A stretch of 64,000 nt of DNA from Candidatus Lindowbacteria bacterium RIFCSPLOWO2_12_FULL_62_27 (GCA_001784175.1 MFPR01000012.1:1-64000); one strand, 5' to 3'; counted from the first letter of the stretch, positions 25,701-34,755 are shown. Notes: generated by a model not told the origin, from the letters alone. Numbers and translations: made by a program.

Positions 25701-25939
25701 CGCAGGTCAATCCGGTTTTGTTCGTACCATTCCCTCGGATTGAGGACGATGTCCTTCGCTGCGCGTTTGCCGGCGACGACGTCGGACAGAAGAATCCGGT
25801 TGTAATTGACATGCGGCTCGTCCCCGAAGATCGTCACGGCGACGGTGGGATCGAGTTTCAGGACTTCCTCCACGGCGGCCACGCCGGCCATGCCGTTGCC
25901 GATCACAACCAGGCGTTTCGGCTTCGGATCAGAACTCAT
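22715..25939 (-). CDS. Assimilatory nitrite reductase, NirB-type flavin module fused to NirA-type siroheme module
   Basis: 1074 residues. ATG 25939 overlaps the NarK stop by 11 bp. Domains: FAD/NAD(P)-binding reductase (1-400, GNGMAGVAA and a second Rossmann motif VVIGGGLLGLEAA), then a BFD-like [2Fe-2S] domain (about 415-475, CNCNSVSKG and CGSC). Then come two NiR/SiR repeats: the first (about 500-790) with TMRNVAACP, the second (about 815-1000) with the four siroheme/[4Fe-4S] cysteines, CVGTEFC near 908 and GCPNSC near 951. Reduces nitrite to ammonium using NAD(P)H, in the cytoplasm. Longer than E. coli NirB (847), because a complete two-repeat ferredoxin-type reductase follows the flavin half. 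A palindromic repeat (23501-23541) is inserted in frame in the linker between repeats, residues about 799-813. No separate nirD is seen. Confidence 0.88.
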   Translation of the reverse strand: MSSDPKPKRLVVIGNGMAGVAAVEEVLKLDPTVAVTIFGDEPHVNYNRILLSDVVAGKRAAKDIVLNPREWYEQNRIDLRAGARVASIDPEGKTVTDASGAVTPFDRLLIAVGGSPFIPPMQGADKAGVLCFRTLEDCERILDLAQKSRRAVVIGGGLLGLEAARGLINHGLSVTVVHLMDRLMELQLDDLGAALLKREMERMGIEFLLNTTATEILGNGKVEGIRLKSGEDMPADLVLVCTGVRPNLELARAAGLAAHRGLIVNDRLQTSHPDIFAVGDVVEHRGKVYGFIDPIREQVRVAADAMVGPGALRYEGSVCATVLKVAGVELMSAGQFLGGPGYEKLVFIDSTKGVYKKVVLQRGRLVGMILLGTKKNGQELFNLIKSGREVTDRMAEIQSMVNEQVAAKDRIVISGTAMADTDQVCNCNSVSKGTIVKAIREKDCKTVADVARCTKASTGCGSCASLVDTIIKETLGGRPAPPAPQRFDVPREYPRVLPVEKIKQEGLSLDWEKIRQQGAFALSEDDYYRLKTYGVCSQKHAGFFMMRIRIPGGKVTAKQLMALAEVADLHGRGWGHLTTRQDIELHWVKVDEVPAIWDRLERVGITTRSSCGHTMRNVAACPHSHICPCAKVDAHAWAKAISDHFVQRSDYINSKMPNRLNIYFAGGPDCGGEAQINDIAFVPVRKEAEPGFEAWVGGSLGKRAMLGFKIRDFVTPSEVLAVCQTIFEIHMKHGIRTKEKSRLKHLIEDWGREKFTAEFEKVFAEKKAMPENRAFQIPLAITPKKPALPSFFERILYAFSPLPRMGERVRVRGSQSFPPGCHPQSEPGYVRVELDVTLGEIEGWQIREAAEICRRYGNGEACFTKDQDIEFHYVRAAKLPLLIEHLKRARLKLKDRSKNLRVTACVGTEFCVLAVTNSQGAARDIIKKFSPIDPAKAALLEGLLISISGCPNSCTKQQLADIGLVGSMSAVGEEKRYSYTMVACGRIGQGGQGDAKVELAQPVARKVTEDMVVPTLDSLLDVILLNRTSGETVRDTIGRLGFAAVEKMIEQRLIDKMPKSEKRVGLVPEVVEAS
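23501..23541. repeat. CCCTCACCC/CTCTCCCCC palindromic repeat, inside the nitrite reductase gene
   Basis: CCCTCTCCCCC and GGGGGAGAGGG form a hairpin with a four-base loop, preceded by a CCCTCACCCT tail. It is translated in frame as SPLPRMGERVRVRG within the linker of the reductase. Same family as copies near 34707, 50975, 51044, 54821 and 57911. Confidence 0.85.
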
Positions 25940-27221
25940 GATAGGCCACCTGCATCTGCACCCGGCCGCCAAACGGCCAGAGGTCCGGCGCCACGCGGAC
26001 CTTCGCCCGCCCGCCGTCGTCGACCCATGTCCGGGTCCAGTCCGACTGCGCCCGGCGAAACACGTAGAGCGCGATCGTCGCCATCGCCATGAAGGCGATG
26101 AAACCCCAAGCGAAGGAATCGCTGTATTGTTTGGACAGCCCCATGGCGTTCGGGACGAGCCCGCCGCCCAGGCCCCCGATTTCGCCGATCATGCTGCCGG
26201 CCACGGCCGTCGTGACGGGCCAGCGAAGCGGCACGAGTTGAAAGAGCGCGCCGTTGCCCGCGCCGAAGGCGGCGAAGCAGACCATGAAGAGGGCCGTCGT
26301 CGCCACAAGGCCAAGATCGAAACTGGCCGTGAACATGCAGGCGATGATGACGCAGAACATCAGCGTCAGCGTGTTGATCCCGCCCCATCGGTCGCTCAGC
26401 CACCCGCCGAAAACGCGGATGCAACTGCCCATGAGCGCGGCCAGCATGGTGAGCTGTCCGGCCTCGACTTTCGACACGCCGAACTGGTCGTGGTAATAGG
26501 TCGGAAGAAAATTGGAAAGCCCGATGAATCCCCCGAAGGTGACGATGTACATCAGATTGAATACCCAGCCGTCCTTTTCCCACAAACACTCGAGGTGCTT
26601 CATCAACGACAAATGCTCGGTGTCCGGCGGTTCCTTGGCGAAGACGATCATGACGACGATGGGAAGCAGCATGAAGAGGGCGCCGAAGCCGTAGACAGCG
26701 CTCCAACCGTACTGCGCCGCCAGCGGCGGCGCGCAGAGGACCGCGAGAACGGTGCCGCTGTTGCCGGCGCCGGCGATGCCCATGGCCAGGCCCTTGTGCC
26801 GGGCCGGAAACCAGCCGGAGCCCAGCGACAGCGCCACGCCGAAACTCGCGCCGGCGATTCCGAGGAGCACGCCCATCCGGATGACTTCGGAGAACGTGTC
26901 GACCATGAAATAGCCGTAGAGCAGCGCGAAGAAAATGACGCTCATTTCCAGGAGCGCCGCGTTTTTCCGGCCGATGTACTGGGCCAGAATGCCGAGCGGA
27001 AACCGCATGAGCGCGCCGGACAGAATGGGAATGGAGATCATGAACCCCTTTTGCGCGGGCGACAAATGAAAGGTTTCGCTGATGAAGGGCGCCATCGCGC
27101 CGTTCAGGACCCAGATGGCGAAACAGAAATCGAAATACAGAAACGACGACCACAACGTCGGCGCATGGCCGGAGTTGAGGAACGCCCGGAAGTTGGTCGC
27201 GGACCTCTGAAGGAATCTCAT
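25929..27221 (-). CDS. Nitrate/nitrite transporter of the major facilitator superfamily (NarK/NrtP type)
   Basis: 430 residues from ATG 27221, which has a G-rich ribosome-binding site and starts one base after the P-II stop; the longer upstream frame is spurious. About 12 hydrophobic segments. Nitrate-signature-like glycine stretches lie in TM5 (GIAGAGNSGTVLAVL) and TM11 (GSMIGEIGGLGGG), and there is an MFS loop FPLGILAQYIGRKNAAL between TM2 and TM3. It lies between a P-II gene and the nitrite reductase, so it most likely imports nitrate for assimilation. The last 40 residues are a cytoplasmic tail. Confidence 0.88.
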   Translation of the reverse strand: MRFLQRSATNFRAFLNSGHAPTLWSSFLYFDFCFAIWVLNGAMAPFISETFHLSPAQKGFMISIPILSGALMRFPLGILAQYIGRKNAALLEMSVIFFALLYGYFMVDTFSEVIRMGVLLGIAGASFGVALSLGSGWFPARHKGLAMGIAGAGNSGTVLAVLCAPPLAAQYGWSAVYGFGALFMLLPIVVMIVFAKEPPDTEHLSLMKHLECLWEKDGWVFNLMYIVTFGGFIGLSNFLPTYYHDQFGVSKVEAGQLTMLAALMGSCIRVFGGWLSDRWGGINTLTLMFCVIIACMFTASFDLGLVATTALFMVCFAAFGAGNGALFQLVPLRWPVTTAVAGSMIGEIGGLGGGLVPNAMGLSKQYSDSFAWGFIAFMAMATIALYVFRRAQSDWTRTWVDDGGRAKVRVAPDLWPFGGRVQMQVAYHEF

Positions 27222-27222
27222 C

Positions 27223-27537
27223 TCAGGATTTCCCCCCGGTCCGGACGGTGTATGCCTCCCGCACGCTCTGGACAAAGACCTTGCCGTCGCCCGGCCGGCC
27301 CGTCCGGGCCTCCTCTTCGATCGCGCGCTTCGCGCGAGGGAAATCCTCGTCGGACACGGCCAGGAACAGCATGAGCTTGGACAGCTCATCGTAGTTGACC
27401 GAGCCGACCTGCACGCCGCGCTCCACGCCGTGGCCGAGCACCGGCAGCTTGGTCATGGCAAAAATTCCCTCCTTTTCGAGGCGGCCGATCACCTCGGCCT
27501 CCTTTTCCGGACGGATCACGGCTCTGATCAGTTTCAT
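27223..27537 (-). CDS. P-II family nitrogen regulator
   Basis: 104 residues. ATG 27537 overlaps the preceding stop as ATGA. MKLIRAVIRPEKEAEVIGRL, then GHGVERGVQVGSVNYDELSK (short T-loop) and TGRPGDGKVFVQSV (nucleotide-binding B-loop). About half identical in pattern to the P-II protein at 22398, so the two are probably paralogs forming homo- or heterotrimers. Placed immediately before the transporter, which makes transporter control the simplest guess. Confidence 0.85.
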   Translation of the reverse strand: MKLIRAVIRPEKEAEVIGRLEKEGIFAMTKLPVLGHGVERGVQVGSVNYDELSKLMLFLAVSDEDFPRAKRAIEEEARTGRPGDGKVFVQSVREAYTVRTGGKS

Positions 27538-28721
27538 ATCGCCACCACGCCCCGTTCGCTTGTGCTGACCCGCACGGCGTCTTCGGCGTCAAGGACAAAA
27601 ATCTTGCCGTCCCCGTATTCGCCTTTGCCGGTGCGGTTGGCCTTGATGAGGCTGCGGATCACACGCGGGACCTGGTTTTCCTCGACGAAGATATGAAACA
27701 ACTGTTTCGGCAAAAACTTGATGGCCGCATCGCCATCCTCCGGCGAGGGAAACTTGAGCCCGCGTTGCCGGCCTCGGCCCAGGACGGGGTAGGTGGTGAA
27801 CTGGTAGACGCCGTTTTCCTCAAGGGCCTTTTCCGTCTCCATTCGCCGGGTGGACCGGACGATGGCAACGATTTCCCGGAGAACGCCCGTTTGAGTTTTG
27901 ACCTCCGGATTCTGCGCCCGGACCGGACTGCCTGCTCGGGCGGTGATGGCGGGAGCCAGCGCGACGGGGACCGACTGCTTCAGCCCGTCCCCGGCCACGC
28001 CGACCCGGTCGGCGTCGGAGACGCCGGCACTTGGGGCGCCGGAGGCGCTGACCCGGCCGTTTCCCGCGTCTTCCGCCGGCGGCGGCGGATCGCCGGCCCG
28101 CCCGGGCGGAAGATCAATGTTGTATTTCTGTGTCCATGTGGAATTAAGTTTTGCGCTGGGGCTCTGGCCCAAAAGGCGCTTGATGCCGCACGGATCGTAT
28201 CGAAACGCGCGGACGGACCCGACCCATTTGACGCTCTTGTACCCTTGGAGAAACGGCACCACGAGCCGGAGGGGACCGCCGTGCTGAATCGGCAGCGGCG
28301 CGCCGTTCATGCCGTATGCGAGGAGGACCCGGGGATCGCGGGCTTCGCCGCGGGACAGCGTTTCAAAATAGACGCCATCCCGGGAATAGAATGCATAGTA
28401 GCCGTCGGGGCTGGTTTCGATTTTGAGAAAGTCGAGCACGTCCGCCAGCCGGACGCCCTCCCACTCCACCTCCTGGGACCAGTTGAATATCTGGCAGATG
28501 AGCGGCAGCTTGAGCTTGACGCGCGGCAGGTCCGCAACGGTCTTCCAGGAAATGGACCGCGGCTGCTCCTCAAGGCCGCACACGAACAGCCGGAGGTCAT
28601 TCAGTTCCTGCGGCGCCGGAATCGGATACAGGCACAACACCGGCAGCGGATCGGCTTCAAAGTCGATCTTGAAGAACTTGTCCGCAAACTTCGGATATAA
28701 AACCCCTTCCCGTACGCTCAT
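27534..28721 (-). CDS. Sulfite-oxidase-family molybdopterin protein fused to a P-II domain
   Basis: 395 residues from ATG 28721 (ribosome-binding site GGGAG). Residues 1-200 are an oxidoreductase molybdopterin-binding domain: LPLICQIFNWS carries the expected molybdenum-ligand cysteine, and GMNGAPLPIQHGGPLRLVVP and GYKSVKWVGSV are typical of the family. No signal peptide or twin-arginine motif, so it is cytoplasmic. A proline-rich linker (about 205-275) contains an in-frame 49-bp repeat (residues 221-237). Residues 280-390 are a P-II domain (LGRGRQRGLKF, then YGDGKIFVLDA). First gene of an operon with a nitrate transporter and nitrite reductase, and no other nitrate reductase is visible. Plant-type nitrate reductases belong to this molybdopterin family, so it may be the nitrate reductase; this is a hypothesis. 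No haem or flavin domain is attached. Confidence 0.8.
   Translation of the reverse strand: MSVREGVLYPKFADKFFKIDFEADPLPVLCLYPIPAPQELNDLRLFVCGLEEQPRSISWKTVADLPRVKLKLPLICQIFNWSQEVEWEGVRLADVLDFLKIETSPDGYYAFYSRDGVYFETLSRGEARDPRVLLAYGMNGAPLPIQHGGPLRLVVPFLQGYKSVKWVGSVRAFRYDPCGIKRLLGQSPSAKLNSTWTQKYNIDLPPGRAGDPPPPAEDAGNGRVSASGAPSAGVSDADRVGVAGDGLKQSVPVALAPAITARAGSPVRAQNPEVKTQTGVLREIVAIVRSTRRMETEKALEENGVYQFTTYPVLGRGRQRGLKFPSPEDGDAAIKFLPKQLFHIFVEENQVPRVIRSLIKANRTGKGEYGDGKIFVLDAEDAVRVSTSERGVVAI
28011..28059. repeat. 49-bp twin-hairpin repeat, in-frame in the molybdopterin/P-II gene
   Basis: Contains GGCGTC-GGA-GACGCC and GCGCC-GGA-GGCGC, two small hairpins with GGA loops. Near-identical 49-bp copies at 34546-34594 (carA) and 46689-46737 (purQ), all in the same orientation. 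Here it is translated as [16 protein letters not shown] in the interdomain linker. Confidence 0.9.
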
Positions 28722-28789
28722 GCTTCTCCCTCAACTCCCGTAGTGTCGCCGGACCGCGCAGGGCGGCCGGGTTTCAAAAAACAGATCAA

Positions 28790-28818
28790 TTTGTATCCAA
28801 AATAGAGCCGATTGTCAA
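28790..28818 (-). promoter_or_regulatory. Sigma-70-type promoter of the nitrate assimilation operon
   Basis: On the minus strand TTGACA (28818-28813), a 17-base spacer and TACAAA (28795-28790), about 70 bases before the molybdopterin/P-II start. The surrounding 28820-28920 is strongly AT-rich and contains CTAAAC/GTTTAG inverted arms (28865-28870 and 28875-28880), a possible regulator site or the end of the purA transcript. No gene lies between 28722 and 28991. Confidence 0.6.
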
Positions 28819-28991
28819 GCAAAATATTAAAAAAATTATTATATGTACAAACGCCATCATATAACTAAACGTTTGTTTAGAAAACTATTAATTTTTTAAA
28901 TAATTGTTTATTTCCGGTTGGGGATGACGGGGGTGAATGTAGCAATGTAGAAGAATGACACCTCGTCCTCGTCTCCTGGTCCTGGTCCGCA

Positions 28992-30245
28992 CTACCATAT
29001 CGGCCGGACGGCCAGGGTTTGATCCCGGTGCGCGCCCACGGACACGGCGGCCAGCGGTGTTCCGGACAGGGCGGCGACCAGGTCCAGGTACCGCCGGGCG
29101 GCCGGCGGGAGATTTTCGAATCGCCGGACGCCGGAAAGGTCTTCCTGCCAGCCTTCCGCCGTCGTGTACGTCACCGTGACCCGCGACAGGGCTTCGTGAT
29201 CCGCCGGAAATGCCGCAATCCTGGCGCCGTCGATTCGGTATTCGGTGGCGATGTGGAGCGGATGGATGCCCGTGAGGACGTCGAGTTTGGTGAGGACCAG
29301 CCCTGAAAACCCGTTCAGATCGCACGCGTACCGCAAGGCGACGGCGTCGAGCCACCCGCAGCGCCGGGGGCGGCCGGTCGTCGTGCCGTATTCGTTGCCG
29401 GCGGCGCGGACCCGGTCGCCGAGCTCGTTTTGAAGTTCGGTCGGAAACGGTCCCTGACCCACGCGGGTGGTGTAGGCTTTGCTCACGCCGAAAACGTTGC
29501 CGATCAAATTTGGCGGAATCCCCGCGCCGACCGCGACGCCGGCCGCGGTCGTGTAGGAGGAAGTGACGTACGGATAGGTTCCGGCGGAAAGATCGAGAAG
29601 CACCCCCTGCGCGCCTTCGAAAAGAACTCGCGAGCCTTCCTTAAGAGCCCCTCGAATCAAACGGCCCGTATCGGCGAGATAAGGCGCGAACCGGGCGCGC
29701 CAGGTTTGGAACACGTCCGGAATCGCCGATGCGTCCCAACCGACGTCGCGCACCTGATCCGGATGGGCGTTCCACAGAGCCGCGATGCGATCGAGGATCG
29801 CCGTGTCGCTGCGAAGATCGCCCGCCCTGATTCCGATGCGCGCCGAGCGGTCCGCATAGGCCGGGCCGATGCCCCGGGCCGTCGTTCCGATCATTCCACC
29901 GCCGGCATCGAGTTTTTTGTGATGCGGAAGCACCAGATGGGCGCGGTCGCTGATTTTGAGCCGGCCCGTGGGGTCGAGACCCGCCGACCGGAGCGTCTGA
30001 ATTTCCTCCCAGAGCGTGTCGAGATCGATCACCATGCCCTCGGCCAGGACGGAGGTGGCGCCGCGAATGACGCCGCTGGGCATGAGATGCAGTTTGAACG
30101 TGCGCGTTCCTGCGACGACGGTGTGGCCGGCGTTGGCCCCGCCCTGAAACCGCACGACCACGTCGGCATTCTCGCAGAGATAGTCCGTCACCTTGCCTTT
30201 CCCTTCGTCCCCCCACTGCGCGCCGATGATCGCGATGGACGGCAT
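28992..30245 (-). CDS. purA: Adenylosuccinate synthetase
   Basis: 417 residues, MPSIAIIGAQWGDEGKGKVT at the N-terminus with the GDEGKGK phosphate loop. Other hallmarks are FQGGANAGHT, GTTARGIGPAYADR, LFEGAQGVLLD and GTTTGRPRRCGWLDA. GTP-dependent joining of IMP and aspartate, the first step to AMP. Starts two bases after the carB stop; the long frame upstream is a shadow of carB. Last gene of the nucleotide supercluster; its partner purB is not in the window. Confidence 0.97.
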   Translation of the reverse strand: MPSIAIIGAQWGDEGKGKVTDYLCENADVVVRFQGGANAGHTVVAGTRTFKLHLMPSGVIRGATSVLAEGMVIDLDTLWEEIQTLRSAGLDPTGRLKISDRAHLVLPHHKKLDAGGGMIGTTARGIGPAYADRSARIGIRAGDLRSDTAILDRIAALWNAHPDQVRDVGWDASAIPDVFQTWRARFAPYLADTGRLIRGALKEGSRVLFEGAQGVLLDLSAGTYPYVTSSYTTAAGVAVGAGIPPNLIGNVFGVSKAYTTRVGQGPFPTELQNELGDRVRAAGNEYGTTTGRPRRCGWLDAVALRYACDLNGFSGLVLTKLDVLTGIHPLHIATEYRIDGARIAAFPADHEALSRVTVTYTTAEGWQEDLSGVRRFENLPPAARRYLDLVAALSGTPLAAVSVGAHRDQTLAVRPIW

Positions 30246-30247
30246 CG

Positions 30248-33200
30248 TTATATTTTGACGGCATGCGGCCGTGAGATGTCCTGCAAGGCCTCCAGATCGA
30301 GCGTGCGGGTCTGGAGAGAGCGGATTCCGTCCACGGCGCGCCGGGCGGCGGCGACGGTGGTCATGACCGGGATCGAGGCGGCGATGACGGCGCGCCGGAT
30401 GAGCCGCGAATCCGATTGCGCGGCGGTGGACCGGAAGGTGTTGAACAGCATTTGAATTTTTCCGGCCCGAATCCATTCGATAATCCCGTCCGGTTTCATG
30501 CGTTTCGGCAGGACCCGGAGCGGCACGCCCCGCGCAGCGAGGTACGCGCCCGTTCCCTCCGTTGCGGCGAGCCTGAATCCCAGCCGGACGAGATCGCGGG
30601 CGATCGGTACAAACGCCTCTTTGTCCGGGTCCTTGACGCTGATCAGCACAAGGCCACGCGTGGGCAGGGGGAACCCGGACGATTCCTGGGATTTGGCGAA
30701 TGCCAATCCCGGATCCCGGCTGATGCCCATGACCTCCCCGGTCGACCGCATCTCCGGCCCCAGGCCGATATCGGTGTTGCTGAACTTGAGAAACGGCAGC
30801 ACGGCCTCCTTGACGCAACAGCGTGCCGGAAAATAGAGGCGTCGCGGGTCCAGAAGTTTTCCAAGCCGTTCGCCCATGATCACCCGCGTGGCGATGTCGA
30901 TCAGCGGAATGCCGGAGGCCTTGGACACGAACGGCACCGTGCGGGACGCGCGTGGATTCACTTCCAGGACATACAGCGAGCCGTTCTGCAGGGCGAACTG
31001 AACGTTCAAAAGGCCGCGCACGCGGAGCTTGCGGGCCAACGTGACCGTTGCGCGCTGAATGTTCCGGAGATGTTCGCGGGTCAGGGTGAGGGGCGGATAA
31101 AAAGAGGCCGAATCGCCGGAATGCACGCCGGCTTCTTCGACATGCTCCTCGATCCCGACCACCGCGCAGTCCCGGCCGTCGCTGACGGCATCGACGTCAA
31201 TTTCGATCGCGTCCCGGAGGTAGCGGTCGATCAGGATCGGCCGGCCCTCTGAAGTCTTGAGGGCCTCCGCGAGCGCCCCGTCAAGCCCCTCCGCGTCGAG
31301 GACAATCTCCATCGCGCGCCCGCCCAGCACATAGGAAGGCCGGACGAGAAGCGGGAATCCCATGCGCCGCGCAACCCGCCGGCCCTCCTCGATGGTTTTC
31401 ACCGACGCGTTTTCCGGCCGGATCAGTCCGGCGGCGTGGAGGACCGCATCGAATTTCTGCCGGTCTTCCGCGCGATCGATGTCTTCCTGCGCCGTGCCGA
31501 GGATCCGGACGCCCGCGCGGGCCAGGTCGTGGCTGAGGTTGAGCGGTGTCTGGCCGCCGAGCTGAATGATCACGCCGAGGGGGCGCTCGCGGTCCACGAT
31601 ATTGAGCACGTCCTCGGACGTGAGCGGCTCGAAATACAGCCGGTCGGACACGTACGGGTCCGTGCTGACCGTTTCCGGATTGCAATTCACGAGGACCGCG
31701 CGGTATCCCATGCGTTTCAGCGTAAGGACTGCGCGGACACAGCAGTAATCGAATTCGATTCCCTGGCCGATCCGGTTGGGCCCGCCGCCGAGGATCACCA
31801 CCGTCCTCCGGCCATGCCCCTCCGGGCGAGCCGGGACACCCTCATACGTCGAATAATAATATGGAGTGACAGAACGGAATTCGGCCGCGCAGGTGTCGAC
31901 GAGAGAATAGGCGGGCAGGACCCGATGCCGCTTCCGCTCCGCCCGGACACTCGCGGGTGTTCGGCCGGTGAGAAACGCGATCTGCGCGTCCGCGTATCCC
32001 CAGGACTTCGCCGTCCGGAACAGTTCGGGCGAAAACGCGCGGCGTCGGCCGGCGCGCAGACCCGACTCGAATTTCACCATCCGCCGAATATTATCGATAA
32101 ACCACGGGTCGATGCCGGAGGTGCGCGCGAGATGTTCCGGCCGGGCGCCCATCATCAGCGCATATTTGATCGCGAACAGGCGGTCGCAGTTGGGCGAAGA
32201 CACCTTGTAGAGCAAAATCTTGTACAGCCGGCGGAACGCCGCCGATGTCCGGCCCGACCGAATGGCCTTCATCACGTCGGGTTCCATCCCGCGGCCGTCG
32301 GCGCCCAGTCCCCACCGGCCGATCTCGAGTCCGCGAATGCCCTTCTGGAGGGACTCGCGGAAATTCCGGCCGATCGCCATCACTTCGCCCACCGATTTCA
32401 TCTGCGCGTTGAGCGTATCGTCGGCCGAAAGGAATTTTTCGAACGCGAACCGCGGGATTTTGGTGACGACATAATCGAGGGTAGGCTCGAAGGACGCGGG
32501 CGTAACGCGCGTGACGTCGTTCTGGATTTCGTCGAGCGTGTATCCGAGCGCGAGTTTGGTCGCGACCTTGGCGATCGGATACCCGGTGGCCTTGGAGGCG
32601 AGGGCGCTGGAGCGGGACACGCGCGGGTTCATTTCAATGACGAGACACCGGTACGTCCGCGGATGCAACGCGAACTGGATGTTGCACCCGCCGGTGTCGA
32701 CGCCGATTTCGCGGACAATTTTTTTCGCCGCGTCCCGCATCCGCTGAAAAACCGCGTCCGGCAGCGTCTGGGCCGGCGCGACGCAGACGCTGTCGCCGGT
32801 GTGAACGCCCATCGGATCGATGTTCTCGATCGAACACACGACGATGAAGTTGTCGGCGCAGTCCCGGATGACTTCCAGCTCGAACTCCTTCCAGCCCAGC
32901 ACCGACTCCTCCACCAGGACCTGGTGGACGGGACTCAGCCCAAGAGCGCGCGAGGCGAGGTCGACGAGTTCCCGAGGATTATGCGCGATGCCGGCGCCGG
33001 TGCCGCCGAGGGTGAAGGACGGGCGCAAGATCACGGGAAACCCGAGGCGGCGCGCGATCGATTGAACATCCCGCACGGACGACGCAACGCCGCTGGCCGG
33101 GACCTCGAGCCCGATTCGGATCATCGCCTGCTTGAACCGCTGCCGATCCTCCGCCTTTCGGATCGCTTCCACGCTCGCGCCGATGACCCGGACGCGGCGC

Positions 33201-33529
33201 CGCCGGAAAAATCCGGCGTCGGCCAGTTGCGTCACGAGGTTCAGCGCCGTCTGGCCGCCCATGGTCGGCAAAATTGCGTCGACCCGCTCCCGCGACACGA
33301 TGTGTTCCACCACCGCCGGATTCATCGGCTCGATGTACGTCCGGTCGGCGGTCTCGACGTCCGTCATGATGGTGGCGGGGTTGTTGTTGAGCAACACGAC
33401 CTTCAGCCCTTCCTCACGGAGCGCCCGGCACGCCTGGGAGCCGGAATAATCGAACTCGCACGCCTGGCCGATGACGATCGGCCCGGAGCCGATCAGGAGC
33501 ACGGTGTGAATGTCCGGTCGGCGGGGCAT
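30248..33529 (-). CDS. carB: Carbamoyl-phosphate synthase large subunit
   Basis: 1093 residues from ATG 33529, one base after car[21 protein letters not shown] opens the first ATP-grasp half ([20 protein letters not shown]); the second half begins near [22 protein letters not shown]-terminal MGS-like allosteric domain (about 955-1080) begins at [13 protein letters not shown]. Makes carbamoyl phosphate for pyrimidines and arginine with CarA. Adjacent carA and the pyr genes indicate use in UMP synthesis. Confidence 0.97.
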   Translation of the reverse strand: MPRRPDIHTVLLIGSGPIVIGQACEFDYSGSQACRALREEGLKVVLLNNNPATIMTDVETADRTYIEPMNPAVVEHIVSRERVDAILPTMGGQTALNLVTQLADAGFFRRRRVRVIGASVEAIRKAEDRQRFKQAMIRIGLEVPASGVASSVRDVQSIARRLGFPVILRPSFTLGGTGAGIAHNPRELVDLASRALGLSPVHQVLVEESVLGWKEFELEVIRDCADNFIVVCSIENIDPMGVHTGDSVCVAPAQTLPDAVFQRMRDAAKKIVREIGVDTGGCNIQFALHPRTYRCLVIEMNPRVSRSSALASKATGYPIAKVATKLALGYTLDEIQNDVTRVTPASFEPTLDYVVTKIPRFAFEKFLSADDTLNAQMKSVGEVMAIGRNFRESLQKGIRGLEIGRWGLGADGRGMEPDVMKAIRSGRTSAAFRRLYKILLYKVSSPNCDRLFAIKYALMMGARPEHLARTSGIDPWFIDNIRRMVKFESGLRAGRRRAFSPELFRTAKSWGYADAQIAFLTGRTPASVRAERKRHRVLPAYSLVDTCAAEFRSVTPYYYSTYEGVPARPEGHGRRTVVILGGGPNRIGQGIEFDYCCVRAVLTLKRMGYRAVLVNCNPETVSTDPYVSDRLYFEPLTSEDVLNIVDRERPLGVIIQLGGQTPLNLSHDLARAGVRILGTAQEDIDRAEDRQKFDAVLHAAGLIRPENASVKTIEEGRRVARRMGFPLLVRPSYVLGGRAMEIVLDAEGLDGALAEALKTSEGRPILIDRYLRDAIEIDVDAVSDGRDCAVVGIEEHVEEAGVHSGDSASFYPPLTLTREHLRNIQRATVTLARKLRVRGLLNVQFALQNGSLYVLEVNPRASRTVPFVSKASGIPLIDIATRVIMGERLGKLLDPRRLYFPARCCVKEAVLPFLKFSNTDIGLGPEMRSTGEVMGISRDPGLAFAKSQESSGFPLPTRGLVLISVKDPDKEAFVPIARDLVRLGFRLAATEGTGAYLAARGVPLRVLPKRMKPDGIIEWIRAGKIQMLFNTFRSTAAQSDSRLIRRAVIAASIPVMTTVAAARRAVDGIRSLQTRTLDLEALQDISRPHAVKI

Positions 33530-33530
33530 G

Positions 33531-34694
33531 TCAGCGTTTCTTGCACATCGTAAGAAAGCGGTCGAAAAGGTCCAGACTGTCTCTCGGCCCGGGTGACGAC
33601 TCGGGGTGAAACTGGACGCCAAACGCCGCTTTCCCGGGAAACTCCAGGCCCTCCACCGTCCCGTCGTACAAACTCTCGTGGGTGATCCGGCATCCGCGCG
33701 AGGGCGGTCGGGGCATTCGCACGGAGAATCCGTGATTCTGGGTCGTGATGGCCACGCGGCCGTTCCCGGACGCGCGCACAGGATGATTGGCGCCGCGGTG
33801 GCCGAATTTGAGCTTGAACGTTTTCAATCCGCCGGCCAGCCCGAGGAGCTGGTGGCCGAGACAGATGCCGAACATCGGCGTTTTGCCGAGAAGGGCCCGG
33901 ATATGCCCGATGGGCTGACGCATGGCGGCCGGATCGCCCGGGCCGTTCGAAAGGAGCACGCCGTCGAGTCTCGCCGACAGGATGTCTACCGCCCGCGTCG
34001 ACGCGGGAACGCGCCAGACCGAGACGCCGCGCCGGAGCAGCTCGTTCACGATGCTCTGCTTGACGCCGTAATCGACGAGGGCGATCTTCAGTCCGGATTT
34101 TTTCTTCGGCAGATGCCAGCGCGGCCGTTTCAAGGTGACGCGCGGCGACAGATCCATGCCCGCCATGTCGGGCACGGCGGCCAACAACGCCCGCGCGCGG
34201 GCCGGCGGCGTTTCGATCGGCGCGAGGACGCCGTTTTGCGATCCCCCGTCACGCAGAAGTTCCGTGAGACGCCGCGTATCGACGCCGGTCAGACCCGGCA
34301 CGCCGGCCGAGCGCAGCGCCGCGTCGAGCGACAGGCGCGTTTGCGGATTGGAAAAAACGGGAGAGAGTTCCGAAACGATCAGCCCGACCACCTGGATTTT
34401 CCCGGACTCCATCCGGCGCCGTTCGAAACCGTAGTTGCCGATCAGGGGATTCGTCAGTACCAGGATCTGCCCGGCAAAGGATGGGTCCGTCAACGATTCC
34501 GTGTATCCGGTCATCGAAGTCGTGAACACCACTTCTCCTCCGGCCGGCGTCGGAGACGCCGGCACTTGGAGCGCCGGAGGCGCTGACCCGGCCGGCAGCC
34601 GGCGGCGGGCGCCAAAGACCACGCCCGGAAAAATCTCACCGGATTTCAGGACAAGCTTTGCCCGTCTTACGTCGAATTTCAATTGGCCTCCCAC
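33531..34694 (-). CDS. carA: Carbamoyl-phosphate synthase small (glutaminase) subunit
   Basis: About 387 residues. I prefer GTG 34694, five bases after GGGAG; GTG 34721 lies inside a palindromic repeat and TTG 34682 is another option. CPSase_sm_chain domain ([11 protein letters not shown], then [14 protein letters not shown]), then a class I glutaminase with [11 protein letters not shown] (nucleophile Cys) and GVQFHPE. A 49-bp repeat is inserted in frame at residues about 34-50, between GVVFGA and GEVVF, where CarA proteins normally have only a few residues. The enzyme remains otherwise intact. Confidence 0.95.
   Translation of the reverse strand: MGGQLKFDVRRAKLVLKSGEIFPGVVFGARRRLPAGSAPPALQVPASPTPAGGEVVFTTSMTGYTESLTDPSFAGQILVLTNPLIGNYGFERRRMESGKIQVVGLIVSELSPVFSNPQTRLSLDAALRSAGVPGLTGVDTRRLTELLRDGGSQNGVLAPIETPPARARALLAAVPDMAGMDLSPRVTLKRPRWHLPKKKSGLKIALVDYGVKQSIVNELLRRGVSVWRVPASTRAVDILSARLDGVLLSNGPGDPAAMRQPIGHIRALLGKTPMFGICLGHQLLGLAGGLKTFKLKFGHRGANHPVRASGNGRVAITTQNHGFSVRMPRPPSRGCRITHESLYDGTVEGLEFPGKAAFGVQFHPESSPGPRDSLDLFDRFLTMCKKR
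34546..34594. repeat. 49-bp twin-hairpin repeat, in-frame in carA
   Basis: Same element as at 28011 and 46689, one or two bases different (TTGGAGCGCC in place of TTGGGGCGCC). In carA it is read in a different phase, giving [15 protein letters not shown], still without a stop. Confidence 0.9.
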
Positions 34695-34706
34695 CGGATC
34701 TCCCTG

Positions 34707-34747
34707 CCCCCTCACCCCCACCCTCTCCCCCTGCGGGGGAGAGGGGG
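34707..34747. repeat. CCCTCACCC/CTCTCCCCC palindromic repeat between guaA and carA
   Basis: CCCTCTCCCCC, CTGC, then GGGGGAGAGGG, with the CCCTCACCC tail on the left. It fills most of the 61-bp gap between the guaA stop and carA. The hairpin could attenuate or stabilise the message. Confidence 0.85.
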
Positions 34748-34755
34748 CTGAACAG

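Noticed and set aside
28992-30818. A 608-codon frame containing PurA
   Set aside because: The N-terminal 191 codons are a shadow of carB; MPSIAIIGAQ at 30245 is the family's standard start.
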